A stretch of 64,000 nt of DNA from assembly GCA_964346725.1 (NCBI GenBank), contig CAYFVM010000003.1, positions 62,001 through 126,000 on the forward strand, given 5' to 3'. Source of the stretch: UBA1715 sp964346725 (GTDB lineage: Bacteria > Bacteroidota > Bacteroidia > Bacteroidales > UBA1715). Below the pieces are notes generated by a model that saw nothing but the letters and a program-made list of their open reading frames with translations, was not told the origin of the DNA and did no database searches. This document shows positions 53,647 to 62,250 of this stretch, in pieces; the first letter of the stretch is position 1, and each line of letters opens with the position of its first letter. Made by a program: the position numbers and the translations under genes.

Positions 53647-53701
53647 TAATTCTTATGAAGTAAGAAAGAGTTTTACTCAAATTAAAAACTACTATATTAA
53701 A

Positions 53702-55015
53702 ATGAGTTCAAAAGAATATTGGAATGAAGAGTTGGAGACGATGAAACGCCCCGATTTAGAGAAGTTACAAGTTGAACGTTTACGCAAAACGGTTGAAATT
53801 GCAATGAATTCGCCGTACTATAGCCAAGTTTTTAAAGAACACAATATCACACCTAAAAGTATCAAATCGTTAGACGATTTACAACGTTTTCCATTCACAA
53901 CAAAAGACGATTTACGCAGTCATTATCCGTTTGGTTTAGTTTCTGTACCGATGGAAAAAATAGTACGTATACATTCTTCAAGTGGAACTACAGGTAATCC
54001 TACGGTAGTTGCTCATTCTCAAAAAGATTTGGACGAATGGGCAGACCAAGTTGCACGTTGTATGTATATGGTTGGATGTCGAAATACCGATGTATTCCAA
54101 AACACTTCTGGCTATGGAATGTTTACCGGTGGATTGGGGTATCAATATGGAGCAGAAAAATTAGGAACAATTACAGTTCCAGCTGCTGCCGGAAATAGTA
54201 AACGACAAATTAAATTTATCATGGATTTTGGGACAACTATAATCCATGCTATTCCAAGCTACGCAACTCGTTTGGCAGAAGTTTTCTATGAAATGGGAAT
54301 AGATCCACGCACTGATACAAAATTGAGAATTTTCTGTTTAGGTGCAGAACCACATTCAGAGGAACAACGCCAACGTATAGAACAATTATTCGGCATAAAA
54401 GCATACAACTGTTTTGGTATGTCGGAAATGAATGGACCTGGTGTTGCGTTTGAATGTAAAGAACAAAATGGTCTTCATATTTGGGAAGACTTCGTTATCG
54501 CAGAAATACTTGATCCTGTTACATTAAAGCCCGTTCCAGAAGGTGAAGTAGGAGAATTGGTACTCACAACTATTAATCGTGAGGCAATGCCATTGTTCCG
54601 CTATCGTACACGCGATCTTACGCGTTTCTTACCGGGCTATTGTCCATGTGGAAGAACGCACCGTCGTCTTGATCGCTTCAAAGGTCGTAGCGATGATATG
54701 TTGATTGTAAAAGGTGTAAATATTTTCCCTATACAAATAGAACGTATATTAATGAGCTTTAAAGAGCTGGGAATGAATTACTTGATTACCATTGATACAA
54801 TCAATAATAACGATGAAATGACGGTGGAAGTAGAAGTTGGTGACAGCATTAACATAAGCGATTATCCTCAACTTCTAAATCTTACCAAAGAAATTACACG
54901 TCAGTTAAAAGACGAAATATTGTTGACGCCACGAGTAAAATTGGTGGAAAAAGGTTCTATTCCTCAATCGGAAGGAAAGGCTGTGAGAGTAAAAGATTTT
55001 AGAAAAAATCATTAA
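53702..55015 (+). CDS. paaK: phenylacetate-CoA ligase family AMP-forming enzyme
   Basis: Activates an aromatic acid to its CoA thioester via an adenylate. I chose ATG 53702 (MSSKEYWNEELETMKRP), since homologues begin there and the promoter lies upstream; this gives 437 residues. The P-loop-like HSSSGTTGNPTV lies at about 90-101. YNCFGMSEMNGPGVAFEC is the conserved acyl pocket region. YRTRDLTRF and GRSDDMLIVKGVNIFP follow. In Bacteroidales, enzymes of this type act on phenylacetate or indoleacetate produced from amino-acid fermentation. An ACT protein gene follows after 12 nt. The substrate is not certain. Confidence 0.9.
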   Translation: MSSKEYWNEELETMKRPDLEKLQVERLRKTVEIAMNSPYYSQVFKEHNITPKSIKSLDDLQRFPFTTKDDLRSHYPFGLVSVPMEKIVRIHSSSGTTGNPTVVAHSQKDLDEWADQVARCMYMVGCRNTDVFQNTSGYGMFTGGLGYQYGAEKLGTITVPAAAGNSKRQIKFIMDFGTTIIHAIPSYATRLAEVFYEMGIDPRTDTKLRIFCLGAEPHSEEQRQRIEQLFGIKAYNCFGMSEMNGPGVAFECKEQNGLHIWEDFVIAEILDPVTLKPVPEGEVGELVLTTINREAMPLFRYRTRDLTRFLPGYCPCGRTHRRLDRFKGRSDDMLIVKGVNIFPIQIERILMSFKELGMNYLITIDTINNNDEMTVEVEVGDSINISDYPQLLNLTKEITRQLKDEILLTPRVKLVEKGSIPQSEGKAVRVKDFRKNH

Positions 55016-55027
55016 TATTTTTAGACT

Positions 55028-55453
55028 ATGACAATGAATCAAATTTCAATATTTCTTGAAAATAAATTCGGTCGATTGAGCGAAATACTTTCAATACTTC
55101 GAGATGAAAACATTAAAGTGATTGCTGCAACCGTAGCAGATACATCAGATTATGGTATTTTACGTATCATAACAACTGATCAGCAAAAGGCATTCAAAAC
55201 ATTGATTAAAAACGAGGTATCCGCTAATATGAACGAAGTGTTGGCCATCTCACTTGATTCAAAAATAGGACAATTATCTGATGCTATGGAAAAAATAACC
55301 CAATCGGGCATCACAATAGATTATATGTATTGTTTTTCGTTGAATCAAAAATCAATGTTGGTTTTGCGCTCAAGCAATATGGAAGCTCTCAACGACGTAG
55401 CTCGTAAATATAATATGAACTGTATTTCAGAAACCGATTTAATAAATCTATAA
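55028..55453 (+). CDS. ACT domain protein
   Basis: The 141-residue protein is built from two ACT domains in tandem (about 4-70: ISIFLENKFGRLSEILSILRDENI; about 73-140: LAISLDSKIGQLSDAMEKITQSGITIDYMYCF). The ATG three codons in (MNQISIF) is an alternative start. ACT pairs sense amino acids. The fixed position behind a phenylacetate-CoA ligase suggests that it senses an aromatic or branched amino acid for this pathway (inference). Confidence 0.87.
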   Translation: MTMNQISIFLENKFGRLSEILSILRDENIKVIAATVADTSDYGILRIITTDQQKAFKTLIKNEVSANMNEVLAISLDSKIGQLSDAMEKITQSGITIDYMYCFSLNQKSMLVLRSSNMEALNDVARKYNMNCISETDLINL

Positions 55454-55456
55454 AAT

Positions 55457-55633
55457 ATGTTTGGCATACCAGATCCCAATATTTGGATAGTATATATACT
55501 ATCCATTATTTGCGTACTTTTTTCCGCATGGTTCGGCATAAGGTATTGGAACGAAGAAGATTATGAAAGTGGTCAGATTACAAGTATACCAAGAAAAAAG
55601 AAGAAAAAACGTACTAAAAAAGCGACAAAATAA
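55457..55633 (+). CDS. symporter small accessory protein
   Basis: A 58-residue frame: MFGIPDPNIWIVYILSI is followed by one membrane helix (about 9-29), then WNEEDYESGQ and a strongly basic tail (KKKKKRTKKATK). Its stop overlaps the start of the SSS symporter gene (TAATG). Short proteins starting FG(L/I)PDPxIW with one helix are found directly before sodium:solute symporters in many Bacteroidota and Firmicutes and are thought to be accessory subunits. The overlap with the symporter gene strengthens the case. It is 3 nt after the ACT gene. Confidence 0.82.
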   Translation: MFGIPDPNIWIVYILSIICVLFSAWFGIRYWNEEDYESGQITSIPRKKKKKRTKKATK

Positions 55634-57240
55634 TGGATCAGTTTTACATGTATGCTCTTGTTATCATATACTTCTTGGCAGTAGCATTTTTAGGTTATTT
55701 AGGATATAGAAAAACAAACGATTCAAGTGATTATTTGATTGGTGGCGGAAAAATGAATCCCGTTATAATGGCGTTGTCGTACGGAGCAACGTTTATTTCC
55801 GCATCTGCTATCGTTGGATTTGGTGGAGTAGCAGCAACATTTGGAATGGGAATACAGTGGCTCTGCTTCTTGAATATGTTTGTTGGTGTGGTAATAGCGT
55901 TCATATTTTTTGGACGAAAAACACGACAAATTGGAGCAAAAACCAAATCGTCAACATTTGCCGAATTTTTGGGCAATTGCTATCATTCCAACAAAATTAG
56001 ACTGTTTGTAGCAGCAATGATTTTTATTTGGATGCCATTATATGCCGCTGCCGTTATGCGTGGAGGCGTTTTCTTCATGCAGGAAATCTTTGGTATCAGT
56101 TTTGACCTTGCATTATTAGTATTTACAGTTGTTGTTGCCTCGTATGTGATTGCCGGTGGTATGAAAGGGGTTATGTATACAGATGCATTACAAGCTATTA
56201 TAATGTTTTTGTGTATGATTTTCTTGCTAATTTGGTTCTACAAAGAAATTGATATGGGCTTTGGTGAAGCAAATCAAGCTTTAACGAATCTGTCTGACGA
56301 AATTCCTGACTCTCTTCAGGCACAAGGTCATCAGGGATGGACTACAATGCCGTTATTTGGTTCTTCACGTTGGTATACATTGGTTACCTCTCTTATTTTT
56401 GGTGTAGGAATTGGCTGTTTGGCTCAACCACAACTTGTTATTCGTTTTATGACCGTTGATAGTACCAAACAACTCAATAGAGGTGTATTTGTTGGATGTT
56501 TATTCATTTTTATTACAGTTGGAGTAGTATATCATGTGGGTGCATTATCAAATTTATTCTATATGAAGACTGAAGGCACCATAGCGTCAAATGTTATGGT
56601 AGGCGGGCAATTAATTAAATCTGATGAAATAATACCTCACTTTATCAATAATGCCATGCCGTCGTGGTTCTCTGTATTGTTTATGCTTTGTATTTTATCA
56701 GCAAGTATGTCAACATTGAGTGCACAGTTTCATACAATGGCAGCTGCTGCGGGATATGATATCTATGGCACATGCATAGGCGCTCGGAAACGTGAACGTA
56801 AAAAACGTACAACAGTTGTTATTCGTTTCGCAGTATTGATTTCTATCTTTATTAGTTTTGTTATTTGCTATTATTTTCAAGGAAATGCGAGTCAAATCAT
56901 AGCACTATCAACATCTATTTTTATGGGAATCTGTGCTTCTGCATTTTTACCTTCGTATTTCTGCGCATTATATTGGAAAAAAGTAACCAAACAAGGTGCT
57001 TATGCAAGTATGTGGGTAGGATCCGTTGTAACAATGGTTGGTTTATTGTTCTTTCATGCAAAAGAAGCAACAGCAATAGGTTTATGTGCTAAAATGTTTG
57101 GCAGTCCAGTGTTGATTCCTGGTGATTTTGCTCTTGTTGATCCTATTGTATACGCATTCCCATTATCATGCATTACAATTGTACTTGTTAGTCTTGTAAC
57201 ACCACGTAAATCAACGAAACTCGGAGCAATGGCAGAATAG
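55633..57240 (+). CDS. sodium:solute symporter (SSS family)
   Basis: Inner-membrane sodium-coupled uptake carrier of 535 residues with about 13 helices. Family stretches are SYGATFISASAIVGFGGVAATFG, GGMKGVMYTDALQAIIMF and LCILSASMSTLSAQFHTMAAA. The substrate group is not clear from sequence; members carry carboxylates, amino acids such as proline, or sugars. Since the operon also has a ligase for an aromatic acid, uptake of that acid is a reasonable guess. The small accessory gene overlaps its start by one base. Confidence 0.92.
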   Translation: MDQFYMYALVIIYFLAVAFLGYLGYRKTNDSSDYLIGGGKMNPVIMALSYGATFISASAIVGFGGVAATFGMGIQWLCFLNMFVGVVIAFIFFGRKTRQIGAKTKSSTFAEFLGNCYHSNKIRLFVAAMIFIWMPLYAAAVMRGGVFFMQEIFGISFDLALLVFTVVVASYVIAGGMKGVMYTDALQAIIMFLCMIFLLIWFYKEIDMGFGEANQALTNLSDEIPDSLQAQGHQGWTTMPLFGSSRWYTLVTSLIFGVGIGCLAQPQLVIRFMTVDSTKQLNRGVFVGCLFIFITVGVVYHVGALSNLFYMKTEGTIASNVMVGGQLIKSDEIIPHFINNAMPSWFSVLFMLCILSASMSTLSAQFHTMAAAAGYDIYGTCIGARKRERKKRTTVVIRFAVLISIFISFVICYYFQGNASQIIALSTSIFMGICASAFLPSYFCALYWKKVTKQGAYASMWVGSVVTMVGLLFFHAKEATAIGLCAKMFGSPVLIPGDFALVDPIVYAFPLSCITIVLVSLVTPRKSTKLGAMAE

Positions 57241-57247
57241 GGTCTAA

Positions 57248-57889
57248 CTATTTCCGTCCAAAATCAGCGGGAATTTCACCCCACTTGTCGGTTTCCCACT
57301 TTTGGATAGAGGTGGTGTAAGTGTTGTTCGCCAACCATTGTTCTGCACGACTAATCAAATCGAATAATTCTTGATTGCGGCTGGTTAGTTCTAGTTTTGT
57401 GTTGCAATGTTTCCGTCTGACCCATCCTATGGCAGTCATAGAATCTGAATAGAGTGGCATAGAGAGGTTTTGCTTTTTGAGCAAAGCAAGTCCATGAACA
57501 ATGGCCAAAAATTCACCAATATTATTAGTCCCATCGGGAAATGGGCCCATTTTGAAGATAACACGACCGGTTTTTACATATACGCCACGATATTCCATAT
57601 TTCCAGGATTCCCACTACATGCCGCATCCACGGCAAGACTATCGGAACAATACTTTGCAACAGTGCGTATCAGTTTTGTTGCAGGTTTTGCAATAGTGGT
57701 TTGGCTCTGTTTGGGTGTTTTTTGAAACCCATTTTTAAGAGCTTCAAAAGCTTCCTCTTGCGATTCGTATGATTTATAGAGAGCTCCTTCAAATTTATCA
57801 ATAGCTGCTTTACATTCTTCCCACGTATAAAAAACGCCGGTATCGCGCCCTTTCCATACAACGTAAAACTTTGGTTTGTTTTTTTTCAT
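57248..57889 (-). CDS. rnhA: ribonuclease HI with N-terminal viroplasmin-like domain
   Basis: Degrades the RNA strand of RNA-DNA hybrids. The 213-residue protein has an N-terminal hybrid-binding domain (KFYVVWKGRDTGVFYTWEECKAAIDKFEGALYKSYES in about 7-45; WKGRxxGVFxTW and KFxGAxYKSY are the marks) and a C-terminal RNase H domain. The catalytic acids can be placed at VDAACSGNPG (Asp), NNIGEFLAIVH (Glu), YSDSMTAI (Asp) and a final acidic segment near TDKWGEIPADFG. This domain order is common in Bacteroidota. The gene is convergent with the symporter and divergent from grpE. Confidence 0.94.
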   Translation of the reverse strand: MKKNKPKFYVVWKGRDTGVFYTWEECKAAIDKFEGALYKSYESQEEAFEALKNGFQKTPKQSQTTIAKPATKLIRTVAKYCSDSLAVDAACSGNPGNMEYRGVYVKTGRVIFKMGPFPDGTNNIGEFLAIVHGLALLKKQNLSMPLYSDSMTAIGWVRRKHCNTKLELTSRNQELFDLISRAEQWLANNTYTTSIQKWETDKWGEIPADFGRK

Positions 57890-57908
57890 TAGGTATAATT
57901 TGATGCTT

Positions 57909-57939
57909 CAAATGTACAGAAATATTATATTTGCGCAAA
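57909..57939 (-). promoter_or_regulatory. promoter of rnhA
   Basis: On the minus strand TTTG (57936-57939), a 19-nt spacer and TACATTTG (57909-57916), 20 nt before the start codon. It is a full consensus match and overlaps the grpE promoter on the other strand. Confidence 0.8.
57926..57933 (+). promoter_or_regulatory. promoter -7 box of grpE-dnaJ
   Basis: TATATTTG, with a TTTG 23 nt upstream (57899-57902). It leaves a leader of about 100 nt before the grpE start codon, within which lies the inverted repeat at 57963-57995. Confidence 0.6.
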
Positions 57940-57962
57940 ACATGACAGTATAGCAAAAACTG

Positions 57963-57995
57963 CCAGAAAATAGTGCCAATTTGACTATTTTCAGG
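57963..57995. promoter_or_regulatory. 9-N9-9 inverted repeat in the grpE leader
   Basis: GAAAATAGT (57966-57974), nine bases, then ACTATTTTC (57984-57992). One mismatch further out, CC and GG extend the pairing (57963-57964 with 57994-57995). The geometry is that of a CIRCE operator (9-bp arms, 9-nt spacer), but the sequence is unrelated to TTAGCACTC. It could be an operator or an RNA hairpin. Confidence 0.55.
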
Positions 57996-58037
57996 AATGG
58001 CAAACAATTTGAGTATGTCAAGACAAAATTTGTAGAT

Positions 58038-58634
58038 ATGGCAAACGAAAACGAAGAAACAAAAAAGGAAAACATTGAAAATCAAGAAGAAGTAAACGCT
58101 ACCGAAAGCGATACTCAAAGTCAGCAAGAATTAAAAACAGAACAATCTAACGCTGATGAGGCTACACAAACTGAAGCGAATTCGGACGAATCGTCAGTGA
58201 CAAGCGATGAATTAAACGATTTGAAAGATAAATACTTGCGTCTTCAAGCTGAGTTTGAAAATTATCGGAAACGTACTGTGAAAGAAAAAGCTGATTTGAT
58301 ATCATATGCGAGCGAAAAGGTCTTATTAGACCTTTTACCTGTAATTGATGATTTAGATAGAGCAATGGACTCAGTGGCAAAAACTGAAGATGTAGTTGCA
58401 ATGCATGAAGGGCTCGAATTGATTGTCAGCAAATTTCAAAGCTTTTTAAAGAAAAACGGTGTCCTTGATATTGAAGCAAAAGAACTCCCGTTTGATGCTG
58501 ACAAACACGAAGCTGTTACAAAATTTCCAAGTCCGAGCGAAGACATGAAGGGAAAAGTAATCGATGTAATACAAAAAGGATATACTCTCAACGGCAAAGT
58601 AATGCGCTATGCTAAAGTTGTTGTAGGGGATTAA
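58038..58634 (+). CDS. grpE: GrpE, nucleotide exchange factor of DnaK
   Basis: Releases ADP from DnaK in the Hsp70 cycle. I chose ATG 58038 (MANENEETKKE), the usual acidic start of the family; the longer frame begins in the leader hairpin. The 198-residue product has an acidic unstructured N terminus, a long coiled coil with LKDKYLRLQAEFENYRKRTVKEKADL (about 65-90), and the C-terminal beta domain (VLDIEAKELPFDADKHEAVTKFPS, IDVIQKGYTLNGKVMRYAKVVV). dnaJ starts 11 nt downstream; dnaK is not adjacent. Confidence 0.96.
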   Translation: MANENEETKKENIENQEEVNATESDTQSQQELKTEQSNADEATQTEANSDESSVTSDELNDLKDKYLRLQAEFENYRKRTVKEKADLISYASEKVLLDLLPVIDDLDRAMDSVAKTEDVVAMHEGLELIVSKFQSFLKKNGVLDIEAKELPFDADKHEAVTKFPSPSEDMKGKVIDVIQKGYTLNGKVMRYAKVVVGD

Positions 58635-58644
58635 TTAAGACAAA

Positions 58645-59775
58645 ATGGCTGAAAAAAGAGATTATTACGAAGTATTAGGCGTTTCTAAGAGTGCAACGAA
58701 AGATGAGCTTAAAAAAGCCTATCGTAAGTTGGCTATTAAATATCATCCAGATAAAAATCCGGGTGATAAGCAAGCCGAAGAAAAATTCAAAGAAGCTGCT
58801 GAAGCATATGATGTTTTAAGTGATGACACCAAGCGTCAACGGTATGATCAATTTGGACATGCGGGAATGGGTGGAGCAGCTGGTGGCGGTGCTGGTTTTT
58901 CCGATGTGAATGATATATTTTCTCATTTTGGAGATTTATTTGGAGACTTTTTTGGTGGTAGAGGAGCTGGTGGCGGTCATCGTCAAGCGGTTCGTAAAGG
59001 AAGCAATTTGCGTGTCCGCGTTCGTTTGAATCTTTCAGAGATTGTAAACGGAGTAGAGAAAAAGATAAAAATTCGTAAAAAAGTAGCATGTACTACATGT
59101 GGTGGTTCGGGAGCTGCTTCGCCAAACGATGTACAAACCTGTCCTGATTGTAAAGGAACCGGATATGTTGTTCGTATAGTGAATGGAATTTTTGGTAGAA
59201 TGCAGCAACAATCTCCTTGTCCACGATGCAATGGTGAAGGGAAAATTATAACCCGAAAATGTGCAACTTGTGCAGGAGAAGGCGTTGTTGATGCTGAAGA
59301 AACAGTATCAGTAAAGATACCCGCTGGAGTAGCAGAAGGCATGCAACTTAATGTACAAGGTAAAGGAAATGCTTCGCCTCATGGTGGAATAAACGGAGAT
59401 TTGTTGGTATTGATAGCCGAAGAAGAGCAAACAGACTTTGAACGTGATGGAAATGATTTAATCTACGATTTGAATATCAGTTTTCCTGATGCTGTTTTAG
59501 GCTCTACTGTTGAAATTCCTACTGTAGAAGGAAAGGTAAAAATTAAGGTAGAAGAAGGTACCCAACCAGGAAAAATATTGCGATTACGAGGTAAAGGTAT
59601 TCCTGATGTAAATGGTTATGGCAGAGGTGATTTGCTTGTACATATTCATGTATTTGTACCCAAAACGATTACCAAAGACGAAAAGAAAATTCTTAAAAAA
59701 TTACAAGAGTCTGAATCATTTAAGCCAAGTACAAAAAATGGCTTTTTTGATAGAATGAAAGGCTTCTTTGAATAA
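58645..59775 (+). CDS. dnaJ: chaperone DnaJ (Hsp40, class A)
   Basis: Delivers clients to DnaK and stimulates its ATPase. The 376-residue protein has the J domain with HPD at YHPDKNPGD (about 33-41), a Gly/Phe-rich region (about 75-115), a zinc-binding cluster with four CxxCxGxG-type units (CTTCGGSG, CPDCKGTG, CPRCNGEG, CATCAGEG) and the client-binding C-terminal domains. It is a complete class A DnaJ in operon with grpE, followed by a terminator. Confidence 0.97.
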   Translation: MAEKRDYYEVLGVSKSATKDELKKAYRKLAIKYHPDKNPGDKQAEEKFKEAAEAYDVLSDDTKRQRYDQFGHAGMGGAAGGGAGFSDVNDIFSHFGDLFGDFFGGRGAGGGHRQAVRKGSNLRVRVRLNLSEIVNGVEKKIKIRKKVACTTCGGSGAASPNDVQTCPDCKGTGYVVRIVNGIFGRMQQQSPCPRCNGEGKIITRKCATCAGEGVVDAEETVSVKIPAGVAEGMQLNVQGKGNASPHGGINGDLLVLIAEEEQTDFERDGNDLIYDLNISFPDAVLGSTVEIPTVEGKVKIKVEEGTQPGKILRLRGKGIPDVNGYGRGDLLVHIHVFVPKTITKDEKKILKKLQESESFKPSTKNGFFDRMKGFFE

Positions 59776-59796
59776 CGATATTTTGTAAAAAAAAGG

Positions 59797-59828
59797 AAAC
59801 ACTTGTTCCAAAAGAGCAAGTGTTTTTT
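59797..59828 (+). terminator. rho-independent terminator after dnaJ
   Basis: AAACACTTGTTC (59797-59808) pairs with GAGCAAGTGTTT (59814-59825), with one G-T pair, followed by T residues. Confidence 0.88.
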
Positions 59829-59858
59829 GTTCTATATCGGGGTATTTTTTTACCTTTG
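59826..59858 (+). promoter_or_regulatory. promoter of the 59876-63563 operon
   Basis: TTTG (59826-59829), a 21-nt spacer and TACCTTTG (59851-59858), 18 nt before the start codon. The -33 box is formed by the tail of the dnaJ terminator. Confidence 0.7.
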
Positions 59859-59875
59859 CAGTGATTTGATATGTT

Positions 59876-60451
59876 ATGAAAAGAAAGACTTTCTTGTTCC
59901 AGTTACTAGCTTTTATTGTACTCTCACAAACAGCGTGGGGACAAGTAAATTTCTTTACCAATGATGAACAAGATTCTTTAGCTAAGAACTTCTACGAACG
60001 AGGCGAAAGAATCACGGTAATGGCAGTTACTAACATTCCTTCTTTTCAATATGGTGCGATGGTATTTTTTCATAATGCCGAAAACAAGTCTTCGTACTTC
60101 TTTGAAGTAAAAACAAACGTAAGCCGTCGATATGTGATAACCGGAGAGGAATTGTATGGAGAAGGTGTTCGTCAAAAGGAAGTGGCATATACAACACAAT
60201 CCTTAAATACCGGATTTGCACGAGGAATTACTCGGAATTGGTTTGTGTATGGAGGTTTTGGTGTTGTAATAAAAAACACCAAATTTGACAATCAAGTAGA
60301 AGGAAACTATCGATATCATATACCCAACAATGGCGTTTGGTTCAATATTGTTGGAGGAGCGATGTATGTTGCCAATAACAAAATTTCGGTTTTGGCTGGG
60401 CTTGATATGTACGATAGAAGTATTACACTTGGTTTTGGATACACATGGTAA
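59876..60451 (+). CDS. outer membrane beta-barrel-like protein, unknown function
   Basis: The 191-residue protein has a signal peptide (MKRKTFLFQLLAFIVL... ending AWGQ). The mature part shows alternating strands (ITVMAVTNIPSFQYGAMVFFHN, WFVYGGFGVVIKNTKF, ISVLAGLDMYDRSITLGFGYTW) and ends in tryptophan, the usual terminal aromatic signal of outer membrane barrels. With so few residues it would be an 8-stranded barrel. No family recognised. Its end overlaps the M1 peptidase start by 7 nt, so the two are translated together. Confidence 0.75.
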   Translation: MKRKTFLFQLLAFIVLSQTAWGQVNFFTNDEQDSLAKNFYERGERITVMAVTNIPSFQYGAMVFFHNAENKSSYFFEVKTNVSRRYVITGEELYGEGVRQKEVAYTTQSLNTGFARGITRNWFVYGGFGVVIKNTKFDNQVEGNYRYHIPNNGVWFNIVGGAMYVANNKISVLAGLDMYDRSITLGFGYTW

Positions 60452-62250
60452 ACAAGAGAAATTCTTCCGTATTATTTTGTGTTGTTTTTCTGCTTGCAAC
60501 ATTTTCATTGTCAGCGGGAAACCCTCCCAAATACACTCAAAAAAAACCTTATCCGAAATTTACAGAAGCAGATAGTCTTCATGGCTATTTGAGTCCGGCT
60601 CGTAGTTGTTATGATGTTAGATTTTATGATATAGCTGTTGATATAAATCCGCAAACAGAATACATTGTAGGTAAGGTAACAATGGATATTAATTTTATTG
60701 ATATGCAGCAACGCACTATCCAAATAGATTTGTCTTCAAAATTAACTATTGATTCAATCTATCTTGATGGTAAAAAATGTACTTACTCACGAAAATACAA
60801 TGCCGTTTATATTAGTTTAAATCAATTATACGAAGCTAACAAAACATACGAACTTACTTGTTGGTACCAAGGTTCTCCCATGAAAGCAAACCGACCGCCA
60901 TGGGAAGCGGGCATGGTTTGGAAAACTTCAAAAGACGGAAATCCGTGGTTTGGAATAACGTGTGAGACATTAGGTGCAAGTTGTTGGATACCTTGTAAAG
61001 ATCACTTATCTGACGAACCAGAACAAGGAATGAGAATGCAAGTCTCGGTTCCTAAAGATTTAGTTGTAGTTTCCAACGGAAGATTGCAATCACATGAAAC
61101 TATTGCTGACAAGGAAGTTTGGACATGGCAAACAAATTATCCGATAAATAGTTATAATATGACATTCTATTGCGGAAATTTTGTCCATTTTGGCGAGGAA
61201 TATAAGGGAGTAGAAGCAACGTTTCCTCTAGATTTTTATGTTTTACCTGAGGATTTAGAAAAAGCAAAGGTATCATTTGCACAAGCAAAAGATGTGATTG
61301 CGGTATATGAAAAATTTTACGGTCCGTATCCATGGGCTGATGAGGGATATAAACTTGTAGGAAGTCCGTATGAAGGTATGGAACACCAAACTGCCATAGC
61401 ATATGGCAGTGGATTCAAAAACATGTTTGGCTTCGACTATATTATTGTGCATGAAACAGCCCATGAATGGTGGGGAAATTCAATAACTGTTGATGATTAC
61501 GCCGAAGTGTTTATTCACGAAGGTTTTGCAATGTATTCTGAGTTTTTGTATGTAGAGCAAAAATTTGGTATAGATGCAGTCAATACCTATATACAAATCT
61601 GGGCTCAAACAATGAAAAACATTCGCCCGGTGGTTGGTCCACGTGATGTAAATTTCTGGGATTATCACGACACCGATCCGTATGTAAAAGGAGCATGGAC
61701 GCTTCATGGGTTGCGTTATTTGATAGACAATGATAGTTTGTTTTACGACATAATTAAAACGTATTATTCAACTCGGAAATATTCAATAGTTACCGTGGCA
61801 GATTTTACCGATTTTGTAAACGAAAAAACAGGAAAGGATTATTCTTGGTATTTTAACCAATACTTGCATAGCGCTTCGTGTCCCGTGTTGAAATACCGAT
61901 GGATACCACTTAAAGAAATATCAAAATACAAAAAACAGGTTACGTATAGTATACAAAATGAAGATTCAACATTGTCAACTGGATATGCGTATTTGCAGAT
62001 GTGGTGGGAAAACGTGGATTCTTCTTTTACTATGCCGATTTCTTTATATTCAAAAAACAATGATTCTACGTCATACAAAGATGTTTTGTTCCATGACAAA
62101 GACAACAACACAACAGTAAACCGATTACCCGTCACAACTGAAGGTATAGTTGTTGTGTCTACGAATACAGATAATCCTATTTATTTTAGCTTAAATAAAG
62201 CGTATTATAAAATTGAGCACGAAAAGAAATATAAACATAAAAAGAAATGA
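60445..62250 (+). CDS. M1 family metallopeptidase (aminopeptidase)
   Basis: Zinc peptidase, exported (signal-like N terminus VLFCVVFLLATFSLSAG). The 601-residue protein has the zinc motif HETAHEWWGN with His336, His340 and, 19 residues later, Glu359 in VFIHEGFAMYSE, the standard HEXXH-X18-E. The exopeptidase motif is GMEHQ rather than the GAMEN of many aminopeptidases. The N-terminal domain (DIAVDINPQTEYIVGKVTMDINF) is the usual beta-saddle. It lies between the small barrel gene (overlap) and the aminotransferase (overlap of 4 nt). Confidence 0.93.
   Translation: MVNKRNSSVLFCVVFLLATFSLSAGNPPKYTQKKPYPKFTEADSLHGYLSPARSCYDVRFYDIAVDINPQTEYIVGKVTMDINFIDMQQRTIQIDLSSKLTIDSIYLDGKKCTYSRKYNAVYISLNQLYEANKTYELTCWYQGSPMKANRPPWEAGMVWKTSKDGNPWFGITCETLGASCWIPCKDHLSDEPEQGMRMQVSVPKDLVVVSNGRLQSHETIADKEVWTWQTNYPINSYNMTFYCGNFVHFGEEYKGVEATFPLDFYVLPEDLEKAKVSFAQAKDVIAVYEKFYGPYPWADEGYKLVGSPYEGMEHQTAIAYGSGFKNMFGFDYIIVHETAHEWWGNSITVDDYAEVFIHEGFAMYSEFLYVEQKFGIDAVNTYIQIWAQTMKNIRPVVGPRDVNFWDYHDTDPYVKGAWTLHGLRYLIDNDSLFYDIIKTYYSTRKYSIVTVADFTDFVNEKTGKDYSWYFNQYLHSASCPVLKYRWIPLKEISKYKKQVTYSIQNEDSTLSTGYAYLQMWWENVDSSFTMPISLYSKNNDSTSYKDVLFHDKDNNTTVNRLPVTTEGIVVVSTNTDNPIYFSLNKAYYKIEHEKKYKHKKK

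Larger units (their letters stand above)
53402..53701. other. 300-base divergent intergenic region between guaA and the phenylacetate-CoA ligase gene
   Basis: It contains the -7 boxes for both neighbours (53422-53429 minus, 53639-53646 plus). I see no reading frame, hairpin or repeat in the rest. An in-frame ATG at 53609 lies upstream of the -7 box and is not the start of the downstream gene. Confidence 0.7.

Noticed and set aside
57966..57992. True CIRCE element
   Set aside because: Geometry fits but the arms do not match TTAGCACTC/GAGTGCTAA, so it is reported as an unassigned inverted repeat instead.
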